This document shows positions 17,142-23,994 of a DNA stretch of 32,358 bases, in pieces (the stretch's first letter is position 1; each line of letters begins with the position of its first letter). The position numbers and the translations under genes were made by a program. Below the pieces are notes generated by a model. It searched no databases. It was not told the DNA's origin and saw nothing but the letters and a program-made list of their open reading frames with translations. This DNA is from an uncultured Clostridia bacterium (lineage in GTDB: Bacteria > Bacillota > Clostridia > Christensenellales > UBA1242), in the NCBI GenBank assembly GCA_947062475.1, contig CAMSQA010000013.1:1-32358 (forward strand). Reading direction: 5' to 3'.

Positions 17142-17891
17142 TTATAAATCCTTTCCTATTTCATTTTCATTTATAAGAGGATTTACATATCGCTTTTTAT
17201 TGTCTTTCTTGTTGTATATTATTGCCTTTTGTGGACAACGATGAAAGCAACCAAGACATGCTATGCATTTGTCAGCGAAGGTGATGTTGTCATCGCAAAA
17301 AGATATATTTTGGGAGGGGCATATACTTATGCATTTTCCGCATTTTACACATTTCTCATTAACCGAAAATCTATTGCCGATTTTATGCCAGTTTGCCTTG
17401 TTTTTAAGATAGGTTTGTTTTTTTGTTTTCTTTTTCTTTGGCAGTTTGAATTGATTATTTTCAATTTTATTAAGCACTTTATTAATTCGCCTGTCACAAG
17501 TTTTTAAAATTATGTATTTATAAATCTTTGGTGGGGACATGACAAGAGTAAAATTTTCAGGCATTTTTAAAGTAAAAATTCCTTTGACAACCAAGCCCTT
17601 TTCAACTGCATATTCATAAACAAGTCTGTCTGCTCCGCCAATCATGCCACCATAGTTTTGAATGATAGTGATTGCTTTTCCTTGTTTTATTTTAGATATA
17701 AGTTCAAGAATTGGGATGGGCATACCGAAAGAATATATTGGTGTGACAATAATTATGTCCTCAAATTCGCTTGCATTACCAAAGTAGGAGGGGATATATA
17801 ATATCTTTCCTTCAAATTTTTCTTTTACCTTTTTTGCGATATAAAGGCTGTTGCCTGTTGAACTGAAATAGAAAATGCCTGTATTTTTCAT
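17142..17891 (-). CDS. EFR1-family flavodoxin-ferredoxin electron carrier
   Basis: The N-terminal flavodoxin-like domain starts FYFSSTGNS (residues 7-15), the FMN phosphate loop, and continues with TPIYSFGMP. The C-terminus carries two 4Fe-4S motifs: Cys181, 184, 187, 191 (CVKCGKCISICP) and Cys209, 212, 215, 219 (CIACLGCFHRCP). A very basic stretch (PKKKKTKKQ, residues 151-159) links them. Proteins of this architecture are short redox carriers; their partner enzymes are generally unknown. No Shine-Dalgarno sequence is present; instead a promoter ends six bases before the ATG. The gene follows the isomerase-like gene by 18 bp on the same strand, so it may be read both from its own promoter and by read-through. 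Confidence 0.88.
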   Translation of the reverse strand: MKNTGIFYFSSTGNSLYIAKKVKEKFEGKILYIPSYFGNASEFEDIIIVTPIYSFGMPIPILELISKIKQGKAITIIQNYGGMIGGADRLVYEYAVEKGLVVKGIFTLKMPENFTLVMSPPKIYKYIILKTCDRRINKVLNKIENNQFKLPKKKKTKKQTYLKNKANWHKIGNRFSVNEKCVKCGKCISICPSQNISFCDDNITFADKCIACLGCFHRCPQKAIIYNKKDNKKRYVNPLINENEIGKDL

Positions 17892-17897
17892 AATTAT

Positions 17898-17926
17898 ATT
17901 TTAGCAAATTTATAATTCTTTTTCAA
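17898..17926 (-). promoter_or_regulatory. Promoter for a leaderless EFR1 transcript
   Basis: On the minus strand TTGAAA (17921-17926), 17 bp, TAAAAT (17898-17903), then six bases and the ATG. The -35 lies inside the 3' end of the preceding gene. The geometry is the same as upstream of holB. Confidence 0.5.
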
Positions 17927-18740
17927 GATTTTTGTCAAATTCTTTTGCAATGAGTTTAGCTTTTTGATAGGCGATTTTATAAAATTCTTCAAGACTTTGA
18001 TTAAGGTATTGATTTTGATAGCTGCTTTCTAGCGTTATTGGACCTTGATATCCAGCTTTATTTAGATTTTCAACAATCATATTCCAGTCTGTTGTGCCGT
18101 CAAAAGGAAGCATATGAAGGTCATCTGTTTTATCGTTGTCATGCATATGCACAGCAATGATTTTATCTTTAAACTTGTCCCAACTGAATTTGTCGTCATA
18201 ATAGCAATGGAAATGACCGACATCAAAACATACACCTATATTTTTATTCTTAATCTTGTCAAAAACATATTCAAGATAGCCAAAGATTTTATTATTTTCA
18301 AAAGCGACTTGCATGCCAAGACTTTCTGCATGATCGACAACTCTTTGCAATCTTTTAATTCCAATTTCGTTTGGCTTTGGTGCATCAAGTTTGCTGCTTA
18401 AATGAATAATGACCATATTTATATCGTTTTTCTTCATTTCATCCAAATTTTTAATGAAATTTTTTGTCAATTCTTCGCCATTTCCATGTTCGTCATCAAG
18501 CCAAATATTATTTATGCAATGATAATCAAGATGTGCAAATTCAATTTCAAGACCAAGTTTTTTGCATAAAGCAATTTGCTCTTTAGTTGTTACTGGCCAG
18601 TCTTTTTTGTTGTTAAGTTCAATAAAAACACCATCAAATCCTGCTTTTTTGATTGCATAGATGGTTTCTTCTGCGTTAACATTTTTGTTTCCATTGCGGA
18701 CGCACTGAATAAGTTTGCGTGGTGATTGAGTTAAGTTCAT
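17910..18740 (-). CDS. Sugar phosphate isomerase/epimerase-like TIM-barrel protein
   Basis: A 276-residue xylose-isomerase-like (AP endonuclease 2 superfamily) barrel. Metal-ligand motifs are AFENN (about residues 146-150), CFDVGHFHCY (about 171-180), HMHDND (about 199-204) and LES (about 244-246). No signal peptide is present, so it acts in the cytoplasm. The family includes hexulose, tagatose and inosose enzymes, and the substrate cannot be read here: the only linked gene is the EFR1 ferredoxin, with no sugar transporter or kinase. TTGGAGAAACTT precedes the ATG. The promoter is TTGAAA-N16-TATAAT with an extended -10. Confidence 0.82.
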   Translation of the reverse strand: MNLTQSPRKLIQCVRNGNKNVNAEETIYAIKKAGFDGVFIELNNKKDWPVTTKEQIALCKKLGLEIEFAHLDYHCINNIWLDDEHGNGEELTKNFIKNLDEMKKNDINMVIIHLSSKLDAPKPNEIGIKRLQRVVDHAESLGMQVAFENNKIFGYLEYVFDKIKNKNIGVCFDVGHFHCYYDDKFSWDKFKDKIIAVHMHDNDKTDDLHMLPFDGTTDWNMIVENLNKAGYQGPITLESSYQNQYLNQSLEEFYKIAYQKAKLIAKEFDKNLEKEL

Positions 18741-18785
18741 ATAAGTTTCTCCAATAAAGTAATAAGTTCTGGTATTTTTATTTTA

Positions 18786-18813
18786 ATTATAACATATATT
18801 CAAGTTTTTTCAA
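18786..18813 (-). promoter_or_regulatory. Promoter of the isomerase-like gene
   Basis: On the minus strand TTGAAA (18808-18813), 16 bp, TATAAT (18786-18791), preceded by TG (extended -10). Confidence 0.65.
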
Positions 18814-18870
18814 TGATTTTTAATTAAAAGAAATATTATAATTACTTAAGATTTACAGTAAAATTAGAAT

Positions 18871-18897
18871 AAAAGACCAAAATATTTTGGTCTTTTT
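18871..18897. terminator. Palindromic hairpin, probable bidirectional terminator
   Basis: AAAAGACCAAAAT and ATTTTGGTCTTTT form a nearly continuous palindrome with T-runs at both ends. It overlaps the stop codon of the short minus-strand reading frame at 18896. It also lies beyond the upstream side of the isomerase promoter. Confidence 0.65.
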
Positions 18898-19063
18898 ATT
18901 TATAAATATCAAAATTTATATCGTTTTCTAATTCCTTTTCAATTGAAAATATGATTTGATTGAGACGATTTTGATAAGCTTTTCCTGTTATTATTTCAAT
19001 TTTATCATGATAAGCGTTTTTATAAAGTGCAATCAAAGTGTTATCATTAAAAGTTAATCTTTT
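18896..19063 (-). pseudogene. Short orphan coding-like fragment (gene remnant or small ORF)
   Basis: The 358-bp stretch 18741-19098 has no long open frame, but on the minus strand 55 codons are open up to TAA at 18896. They have ordinary amino acid composition with protein-like spacing (NTLIALYKNAYHDKIEII, TGKAYQNRLNQIIFSIEKEL). An in-frame stop lies just upstream at about 19064, no ATG is available, and the best start, TTG at 19036, has no ribosome binding site. The frame ends at a terminator-like hairpin. This fits the 3' remnant of a decayed gene, or a very small gene with a weak start. I do not recognise the family. Confidence 0.35.
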
Positions 19064-19098
19064 TTAATTTTTTTATTTTTTTGTAGAAATTGATAAAA

Positions 19099-19935
19099 CT
19101 ATATTTCAAGAAATTTTAAAAAGACTTCACAGGCTGAAGTCAAAGAAGCTGGATTGAAATAATAACCAAATGTTATCGAAGGAAGTTTGTAGTTTTTATA
19201 TGCGATTTCAAGTTTGCCTTCTTCAATAAGTTTTGACACCAAAAATTCAGGGACAAGGGCAATGCCAACACCGTTTTGGGCAAGCTCGATTGCCATTCGA
19301 TAACCAGTCACAAAAATTTCTGGCAATGTTTTTAAATTGGTCTGTTTTTCAAATTCTTCGATGAGATTGAAGGTGAATGAGCCTTTTGACATTTTGATAA
19401 ATCTTTCTATTTTTGCATCTTTCTTTTTGATAAAAACATATCTGTGCTTTAAGACAGAATGAAAGGGGAGATCTTTGATAAGGTGGTTTTGCTGTGAGAT
19501 TACCAAATCGATTTCTCCCGCTTTTAGTTTTGTCAAGGTTTCCTCTTGCACACCTTCAGTAAGTGTGATTTGAATATTAGGAAAACTTTCTAAAAAACTT
19601 TTAATGGGGCTTATTAATATATCTTTTGCAACATTTGAGCCTGAAGCAATCACCAAGCTGCCTTTTAAAAGTTCTTTTTCTTCAATTGAAATGTTGTCAA
19701 TTGATTTGAGTGCAAGCATGGCGGTTTCAACTTTATTAAAAACTTCTTGACCAAATCTTGTAAGAGCTGTGCCTCTTTTATTTCTGATAAACAACTTTGC
19801 AGACAGGTCGCTTTCAAGTTTTTTGATCGTTTGTGAAATAGCTGGCTGTGAAATAAAAAGATTTTCAGCGGCTTTTGTAATATTATTCGTTTTTGCAACT
19901 TCATAAAAAACACGATAATAATCAAGTTTATCCAT
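19099..19935 (-). CDS. LysR-family transcriptional regulator
   Basis: The N-terminal winged helix-turn-helix is clear: LDYYRVFYEVAKTNNITKAAENLFISQPAISQTIKKLE with the LysR recognition helix, then LFIRNKRGTALTRFGQ. The remaining part is the periplasmic-binding-like effector domain (SLVIASGSNVAKDIL, GEIDLVISQQ, ELAQNGVGIALVPEFLV). The ATG at 19935 is preferred to a GTG two codons upstream because AGGAG ends five bases before it, giving 278 residues. It is divergent from the HD-domain gene with only 85 bp between, the usual place for a LysR target and autoregulation, but the effector is unknown. Confidence 0.9.
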   Translation of the reverse strand: MDKLDYYRVFYEVAKTNNITKAAENLFISQPAISQTIKKLESDLSAKLFIRNKRGTALTRFGQEVFNKVETAMLALKSIDNISIEEKELLKGSLVIASGSNVAKDILISPIKSFLESFPNIQITLTEGVQEETLTKLKAGEIDLVISQQNHLIKDLPFHSVLKHRYVFIKKKDAKIERFIKMSKGSFTFNLIEEFEKQTNLKTLPEIFVTGYRMAIELAQNGVGIALVPEFLVSKLIEEGKLEIAYKNYKLPSITFGYYFNPASLTSACEVFLKFLEI

Positions 19936-19970
19936 AAGCACTCCTTATTGAATATATAATTATAATATAT

Positions 19971-19999
19971 TTTACTTATATCATAAAATGGTTTATAAT
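19971..19999 (+). promoter_or_regulatory. Promoter of the HD-domain gene within the divergent LysR gap
   Basis: TTTACT (19971-19976), 17 bp, TATAAT (19994-19999), followed by AGGAGAAATT and ATG at 20021. AT-rich inverted sequence around 19950-19970 could hold the LysR site. Confidence 0.6.
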
Positions 20000-20020
20000 G
20001 CAAGTGTAAAAGGAGAAATT

Positions 20021-20695
20021 ATGAACAAAGATAAAGAAAATGAAAAAATTGGAAAAGCATCTAAACATTATACTGGGGAAGATCTTTTAAAAGAATATGA
20101 AAAACTTAATGCCAAAATAGCTGATAGTGAATTTTATAACAAAGCGGTGGCATTTGCAATGAAAAAACATTCTCATCAATTTAGAAAGGCAACAGCATGG
20201 CCATATGCAGTGCATTTATATGAAGTGGCACAGTTGTTGCAGGAGAGTGGTTGTGATAATGAAACAGTGATAGCGGGCGTTCTGCATGATACGGTTGAAG
20301 ATACAGATACTTCGCTTGAGGAAATTAAAATATTGTTTGGCAAAAAGATAGCAAGCATTGTGGACGTTTTAAGTGAAAATAAAAGTTATCCATACAATGA
20401 AAGAAAAGCTATTCAGGCTGAGAGGATAAAGAGAGCATCTAGAGAGGCGAAAATGGTCAAATGTGCCGATTGTCTTTCAAATTTGAAATCAATATATTTT
20501 GATTTGAAAAGAGGTGCTAAAGTTTGGTGGAGATTTAATGGTTCTCCTAAGGATATACAAAAACATTATGGTGCGACAATTGACGCAATTTCTGAGCTTT
20601 ATGACGAAAAAATTTATCAAGAGTTGAAAAAATATTATAATGAAGTTTTTGACGAAAAAGAATTTGAAGATGATGATTTTTATAGTTTTTCTTAA
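20021..20695 (+). CDS. HD-domain, RelA/SpoT-type (ppGpp hydrolase-like) protein
   Basis: A single-domain HD hydrolase of the small alarmone hydrolase type. Counting from ATG 20021 (224 residues; AGGAGAAATT upstream), the metal ligands of the Rel hydrolase fold are visible: His65 in PYAVHLYEVA, His89-Asp90 in GVLHDTVEDT with catalytic Glu93-Asp94, and Asp150 in VKCADCLSNL. FRKATAWPY matches the FRKxGxPY motif. There is no synthetase, TGS or ACT domain. A Trp-rich segment (KVWWRFNG, about 167-174) and an acidic tail extend beyond the minimal domain. The likely role is hydrolysis of (p)ppGpp or a related nucleotide; activity is inferred. The gene is divergent from the LysR regulator. Confidence 0.82.
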   Translation: MNKDKENEKIGKASKHYTGEDLLKEYEKLNAKIADSEFYNKAVAFAMKKHSHQFRKATAWPYAVHLYEVAQLLQESGCDNETVIAGVLHDTVEDTDTSLEEIKILFGKKIASIVDVLSENKSYPYNERKAIQAERIKRASREAKMVKCADCLSNLKSIYFDLKRGAKVWWRFNGSPKDIQKHYGATIDAISELYDEKIYQELKKYYNEVFDEKEFEDDDFYSFS

Positions 20696-20727
20696 AAAAT
20701 CATATTTTTTAGCTTAATTTTTTAAAA

Positions 20728-20767
20728 AAACTCAGTAAATAATCAAATTGAATAACTTACTGAGTTT
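20728..20767. terminator. Bidirectional terminator between HD and partner gene
   Basis: An 11-bp perfect stem (AAACTCAGTAA / TTACTGAGTTT) with an 18-nt loop. The A-run before it serves as T-run for the minus-strand gene at 20820, and T-rich sequence follows it on the plus strand. Confidence 0.7.
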
Positions 20768-20819
20768 ATTGTTTTTATTTTTTAACTATAATTTTTAAAT
20801 TAATAATATTATTTTAATA

Positions 20820-21422
20820 TTACATTAATTTAATCCATTTAAGTGTATTGATCAAAAAGTTTTCAGTTTCTTCATGATTAAAACTTTTCATTTTTTCAAT
20901 TATTTCAACAAGGCATGAATGTTTTGGCATTAAGTCAAAATATCTTCCATCATTTACAAAATCAATATCATTTCTATAAGCTTTTAATTTATCAAAATTA
21001 CTGTTATTTTCCGCTTGTGCGTCTATGTAAAATTTTACTTGAAGTTTAATGATATCTAAAACAATTTCAGGGGAATTTTCATTTGTTGATTTTCCATAGT
21101 CCAGTGGATTGCCTCTGTGATTTCCTAAAATCATTTGTCCTTTGACCAAGTTGAAATTTTGTCGCTGTTCTAGATAATCAGCAGTGGTATCATATCCAAT
21201 GGAATTTACAACACTTCTATATGCGGGTTTTTGGACACCTGAGGATGAATTTTGTAATCCGTTTAGATATTCTACATCTTGAATAAGCAAAAGCATTTGT
21301 TTGCATTCATCAAATGAACATTTTAGTTTTAAATCGTCTACATAGCTTTGATGCCAATCTAAAACAAGCGAAATATATTTTTTGCTGTATTTTCCATTTC
21401 TGGTAAATTTCCAGTAAAACAT
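20820..21422 (-). CDS. Unrecognised partner of a DNA methyltransferase, candidate restriction endonuclease
   Basis: A 200-residue soluble protein without signal peptide or membrane helix. I do not recognise the family. It begins two bases after the stop of the methyltransferase gene with its own AAAGGAGAATAATT, so the two are co-translated, which is the usual arrangement of type II restriction-modification pairs. Candidate catalytic features are weak: GNHRGNPLDYG near residues 99-109 and an Ile-Lys-Leu-Gln-Val-Lys segment (about 125-130) that could be the QxK form of a PD-(D/E)xK site. His, Asn and Asp residues are frequent. It could also be a specificity or accessory subunit. Lys, Asn, Asp and Ile use is high compared with neighbouring housekeeping genes, which fits acquired DNA. 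Confidence 0.5.
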   Translation of the reverse strand: MFYWKFTRNGKYSKKYISLVLDWHQSYVDDLKLKCSFDECKQMLLLIQDVEYLNGLQNSSSGVQKPAYRSVVNSIGYDTTADYLEQRQNFNLVKGQMILGNHRGNPLDYGKSTNENSPEIVLDIIKLQVKFYIDAQAENNSNFDKLKAYRNDIDFVNDGRYFDLMPKHSCLVEIIEKMKSFNHEETENFLINTLKWIKLM

Positions 21423-21424
21423 AA

Positions 21425-22543
21425 TTATTCTCCTTTAAATAGTCTTTTGAAATATTCATCAATCAATTTATAATTATTGTCATAATTATTGGATATTTTG
21501 TCTTTAAGCCAAGGGTGTTTTTCCATGCTTTTTGTGACAAATACATTTTTTATTTCTTCAAACTTTTGGTTGTCAATAAAAATTTCACAATTACCGAAAT
21601 AGTATGGAAGCTTATCAATATAATCTTTGAAAGCGTCAACATAGCAATAATATGGAAATTTATCTTTGTCTATGATTATTGTATTATCAGACTTTTTTTG
21701 AACGAAAGTTTGATTTCTATTCAATGCATTTATATCTCGTATAGTCCAAAAAAGAATGTCTTTTTCCTTATATTCTTTATTTTTTGAAGGATATTTGTTA
21801 ATATAATTTTTTATTTCATCATGTTTAATGCTGAAAGTTTCATTCTCTATCGTTTTAAAGGAAATATCTAAGACATTTTCATAAGACATCCCTTTGTCGT
21901 CTTTTTTATATAATGCAATTATAATTGGAAAACCTTTTATTTTTGATGTCAATTCAAACTCTTGACTGTTTATTATACAATGGTCGATAAGAAAATACTG
22001 TTTATAAAAATTCTTCAGTAATTGATAATTTGATTTTTTTATCATGTATGATAATGGATGAAGGATAGCTATATAATCAGGATTTAATTTAAGGTAAGAC
22101 AACATAAATGAGATTCCTAAGTCTCTTGTTTTAATATCATTATCAATGTCAAAAGTTTGATTTTTTTTTATCTTATTTTTTACTTTTGAAGTGGAATCGT
22201 TGTAAGGAGGATTTCCAACAATAATTAATTTCTCATTATCATATAGATCAATAGAAGAACGAGAAAAACCACGCAGTGTATTTAAGTTGAAATAATTACA
22301 TCTATCAAATTGCTGTTTTGCAACTTGCAATGCCTTTTCATCAATGTCGCAACCTATAGTTTTAAGTGGATATAAAGATTTTAAAAATGTGCCATAACCG
22401 CAAGAAGAATCTAAATATGAATAATCTTTGTAGTTTTTAATATTTTTTTTTATTAGATCTAATAATTTATCTACAAATTTTTGTGGGGTGTAAAAGCAAC
22501 CAAAATTTGTCATTTGTTCAGTTGTCAAATGTTTCTGTTGCAT
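21425..22543 (-). CDS. Gamma-type adenine-N6 DNA methyltransferase
   Basis: A SAM-dependent DNA methyltransferase. The motif order is X (FGCFYTPQKFVDKLL, near the N-terminus), I (LDSSCGYGTFL, about residues 44-54) and IV (VGNPPYND, about 109-116), the arrangement of the gamma class such as M.TaqI, with NPPY indicating adenine-N6 methylation. The C-terminal half should recognise the target; it is rich in Lys, Asn, Asp and Tyr and cannot be read for a site. AGGAGAGAAA precedes the ATG. Only the terminator of the tRNA-Ser gene lies upstream, with no room for a separate promoter, so expression probably depends on read-through from the tRNA unit or a promoter within it. The gene is followed at once by the putative endonuclease gene. 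Confidence 0.85.
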   Translation of the reverse strand: MQQKHLTTEQMTNFGCFYTPQKFVDKLLDLIKKNIKNYKDYSYLDSSCGYGTFLKSLYPLKTIGCDIDEKALQVAKQQFDRCNYFNLNTLRGFSRSSIDLYDNEKLIIVGNPPYNDSTSKVKNKIKKNQTFDIDNDIKTRDLGISFMLSYLKLNPDYIAILHPLSYMIKKSNYQLLKNFYKQYFLIDHCIINSQEFELTSKIKGFPIIIALYKKDDKGMSYENVLDISFKTIENETFSIKHDEIKNYINKYPSKNKEYKEKDILFWTIRDINALNRNQTFVQKKSDNTIIIDKDKFPYYCYVDAFKDYIDKLPYYFGNCEIFIDNQKFEEIKNVFVTKSMEKHPWLKDKISNNYDNNYKLIDEYFKRLFKGE

Positions 22544-22559
22544 TTTCTCTCCTTATATT

Positions 22560-22589
22560 TAAAAAAACTGATAAAAAGTTTTTATCAGT
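22560..22589 (-). terminator. tRNA-Ser terminator, directly upstream of the methyltransferase
   Basis: ACTGATAAAAA and TTTTTATCAGT form an 11-bp stem with a minimal loop, followed on the minus strand by seven T (22560-22566). The methyltransferase ribosome binding site begins only a few bases later, so this hairpin may also act as an attenuator for the restriction-modification genes. Confidence 0.8.
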
Positions 22590-22595
22590 ATCTAT

Positions 22596-22686
22596 TGGCG
22601 GGAAGAGAGGGATTCGAACCCTCGCGCCAGTTGCCCGACCTACAGCCTTAGCAGGGCCGCCTCTTCGACCTCTTGAGTATCTCCCC
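22596..22686 (-). tRNA. tRNA-Ser (anticodon GCU)
   Basis: A 91-nt class II tRNA with encoded CCA. The acceptor arms GGGGAGA and TCTTCCC pair (one G-T), the T arm contains GGTTCGAATCC, the long variable arm is typical of tRNA-Ser, and the anticodon loop CTGCTAA gives GCU (22650-22652), reading AGC and AGU codons. A TTGACA promoter lies upstream and a strong terminator downstream. Confidence 0.95.
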
Positions 22687-22703
22687 ATATTGCGCTCTTT
22701 AAT

Positions 22704-22731
22704 ATTATCATATTGTTTTTGAATTTGTCAA
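22704..22731 (-). promoter_or_regulatory. Promoter of tRNA-Ser
   Basis: On the minus strand TTGACA (22726-22731), 16 bp, GATAAT (22704-22709). The expected start is about 11 bases before the mature tRNA. The rest of the 22687-22995 gap is AT-rich apart from the hrcA control region. Confidence 0.7.
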
Positions 22732-22911
22732 TCTTTTTATAAAAAATTTTTTATTTTTATTATCTACTTCAATTCTTTTTATTTTATGCTTATTATATAA
22801 TGTTTGCTCTCCTTTTCATTATATATAATTGGATTGGTTTATAAGATAATTGTTTGGGGAAATTTAAAAAAAATAATTTTTTAAAAATTTTTAAAAATTT
22901 GTCATAAATAG

Positions 22912-22940
22912 TTGACTATTTTTGAAAAGTTGCATATACT
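22912..22940 (+). promoter_or_regulatory. Sigma-A promoter of the hrcA-grpE-dnaK-dnaJ operon
   Basis: TTGACT (22912-22917), 17 bp, TATACT (22935-22940). The predicted transcription start near 22947 falls inside the CIRCE operator. Confidence 0.85.
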
Positions 22941-22944
22941 ATTG

Positions 22945-22971
22945 CTAGCACTTAAAACAAGAGAGTGCTAA
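22945..22971 (+). promoter_or_regulatory. CIRCE operator (HrcA binding site)
   Basis: CTAGCACTT, nine spacer bases, GAGTGCTAA. The right arm matches the CIRCE consensus exactly; the left arm (consensus TTAGCACTC) differs at its first and last bases. It overlaps the transcription start, so bound HrcA would block initiation. Confidence 0.9.
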
Positions 22972-22995
22972 AAAAGTCGAATTATAGAGGTTGAA

Positions 22996-23994
22996 ATGGA
23001 GCTTTCTGAACGCAGACAGAAAATTCTTTGCAGGGCGGTTGAAGAATATATTCGAGGATGCAGTCCTATCACATCGGGTGGAATAAAGGATATAACATCG
23101 ATAGATTGTTCGACAGCGACTCTTAGAAATGAACTTAATACTTTAGAGGCAATGGGATATCTTAGGCAGTTGCACACTTCAGGTGGAAGAGTGCCAACAG
23201 CACAGGGTTATCGATATTATGTTGAAAAACTTCTTTCTTCAACAAATGCCAGTGATGCCCAACTTGACAGAGTGAAAGATAAAATTAATTTACGCACAAG
23301 TTCGCTTAATGATATTGTTTCTGGAATTGCAAAGATTGTCAGTGAGGCGACAAATTATCCAACTGTCATCATGGTTGATGGCTATGAAAATTTGGTTTTG
23401 AAGGAGTTTAAGTTAGTGCCTTTAGTAGACGACAAGATCATGGTGCTGATTGGGACGGAAACTGGATATATCTATCAAACCCTTGATGTTTTTGCAAGTA
23501 TTGAAGAATGTAATGATGCCACAATATATCTGACAAATCACTTTCGAGGTGAGACAATTGGATATATGATTGATAACATTTATCAACTTGAAGGTGGCAT
23601 GAAGGGTGAAATTAAGGCTTTTGAAAAGGTTGTCAACACGCTAATAGAAGGGCTCAAGAAACTCAACAAGCAGCGATATCTTGATGTGAGAAGAGAGGGA
23701 AGTGCTAAACTTCTTGACAGCAACAAAAGTGTTGAAGATGCCAAGAATATTTTAAATGTGCTTGATGATGAGAAAAAACTTTCAAATATATTAGAGCTTG
23801 AAGGTGATGGAAACATTGAGGTTTCAGTTGCTGAAGAAGAGGGAAGTTGTTCGGTTGTCAAAGCACCAATATGTGTCAATGGAAGGCAGCTTGCCTCAAT
23901 TGGGGTTATTGGTCCACAACGCATGGACTATGCAGGAATTGCATCAGCTTTAAAGGTTGTGATTGACAATCTTAATGATTTAAAAGGAGAATAG
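22996..23994 (+). CDS. hrcA: Heat-inducible transcription repressor HrcA
   Basis: HrcA represses the class I heat-shock genes by binding CIRCE. The N-terminal winged helix (LSERRQKILCRAVEEYI, STATLRNELNTLEAMGYLRQLHTSGGRVPTAQGYRYYV) is characteristic, followed by a GAF-like domain with VMVDGYENLVLKEFKLVPL, and a C-terminal part with IGVIGPQRMDYAGIASALKVV. At 332 residues it is of normal length. GAGGTTGAA precedes the ATG. It is the first gene of the operon and its stop codon is directly followed by grpE, so it controls its own synthesis together with the chaperones. Confidence 0.96.
   Translation: MELSERRQKILCRAVEEYIRGCSPITSGGIKDITSIDCSTATLRNELNTLEAMGYLRQLHTSGGRVPTAQGYRYYVEKLLSSTNASDAQLDRVKDKINLRTSSLNDIVSGIAKIVSEATNYPTVIMVDGYENLVLKEFKLVPLVDDKIMVLIGTETGYIYQTLDVFASIEECNDATIYLTNHFRGETIGYMIDNIYQLEGGMKGEIKAFEKVVNTLIEGLKKLNKQRYLDVRREGSAKLLDSNKSVEDAKNILNVLDDEKKLSNILELEGDGNIEVSVAEEEGSCSVVKAPICVNGRQLASIGVIGPQRMDYAGIASALKVVIDNLNDLKGE

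Noticed and set aside
20690..22700. Integration of the restriction-modification genes by a site-specific element at tRNA-Ser
   Set aside because: No duplicate of the tRNA 3' end is seen near 20690-20820, and no integrase is present. The tRNA-adjacent position alone is not proof.
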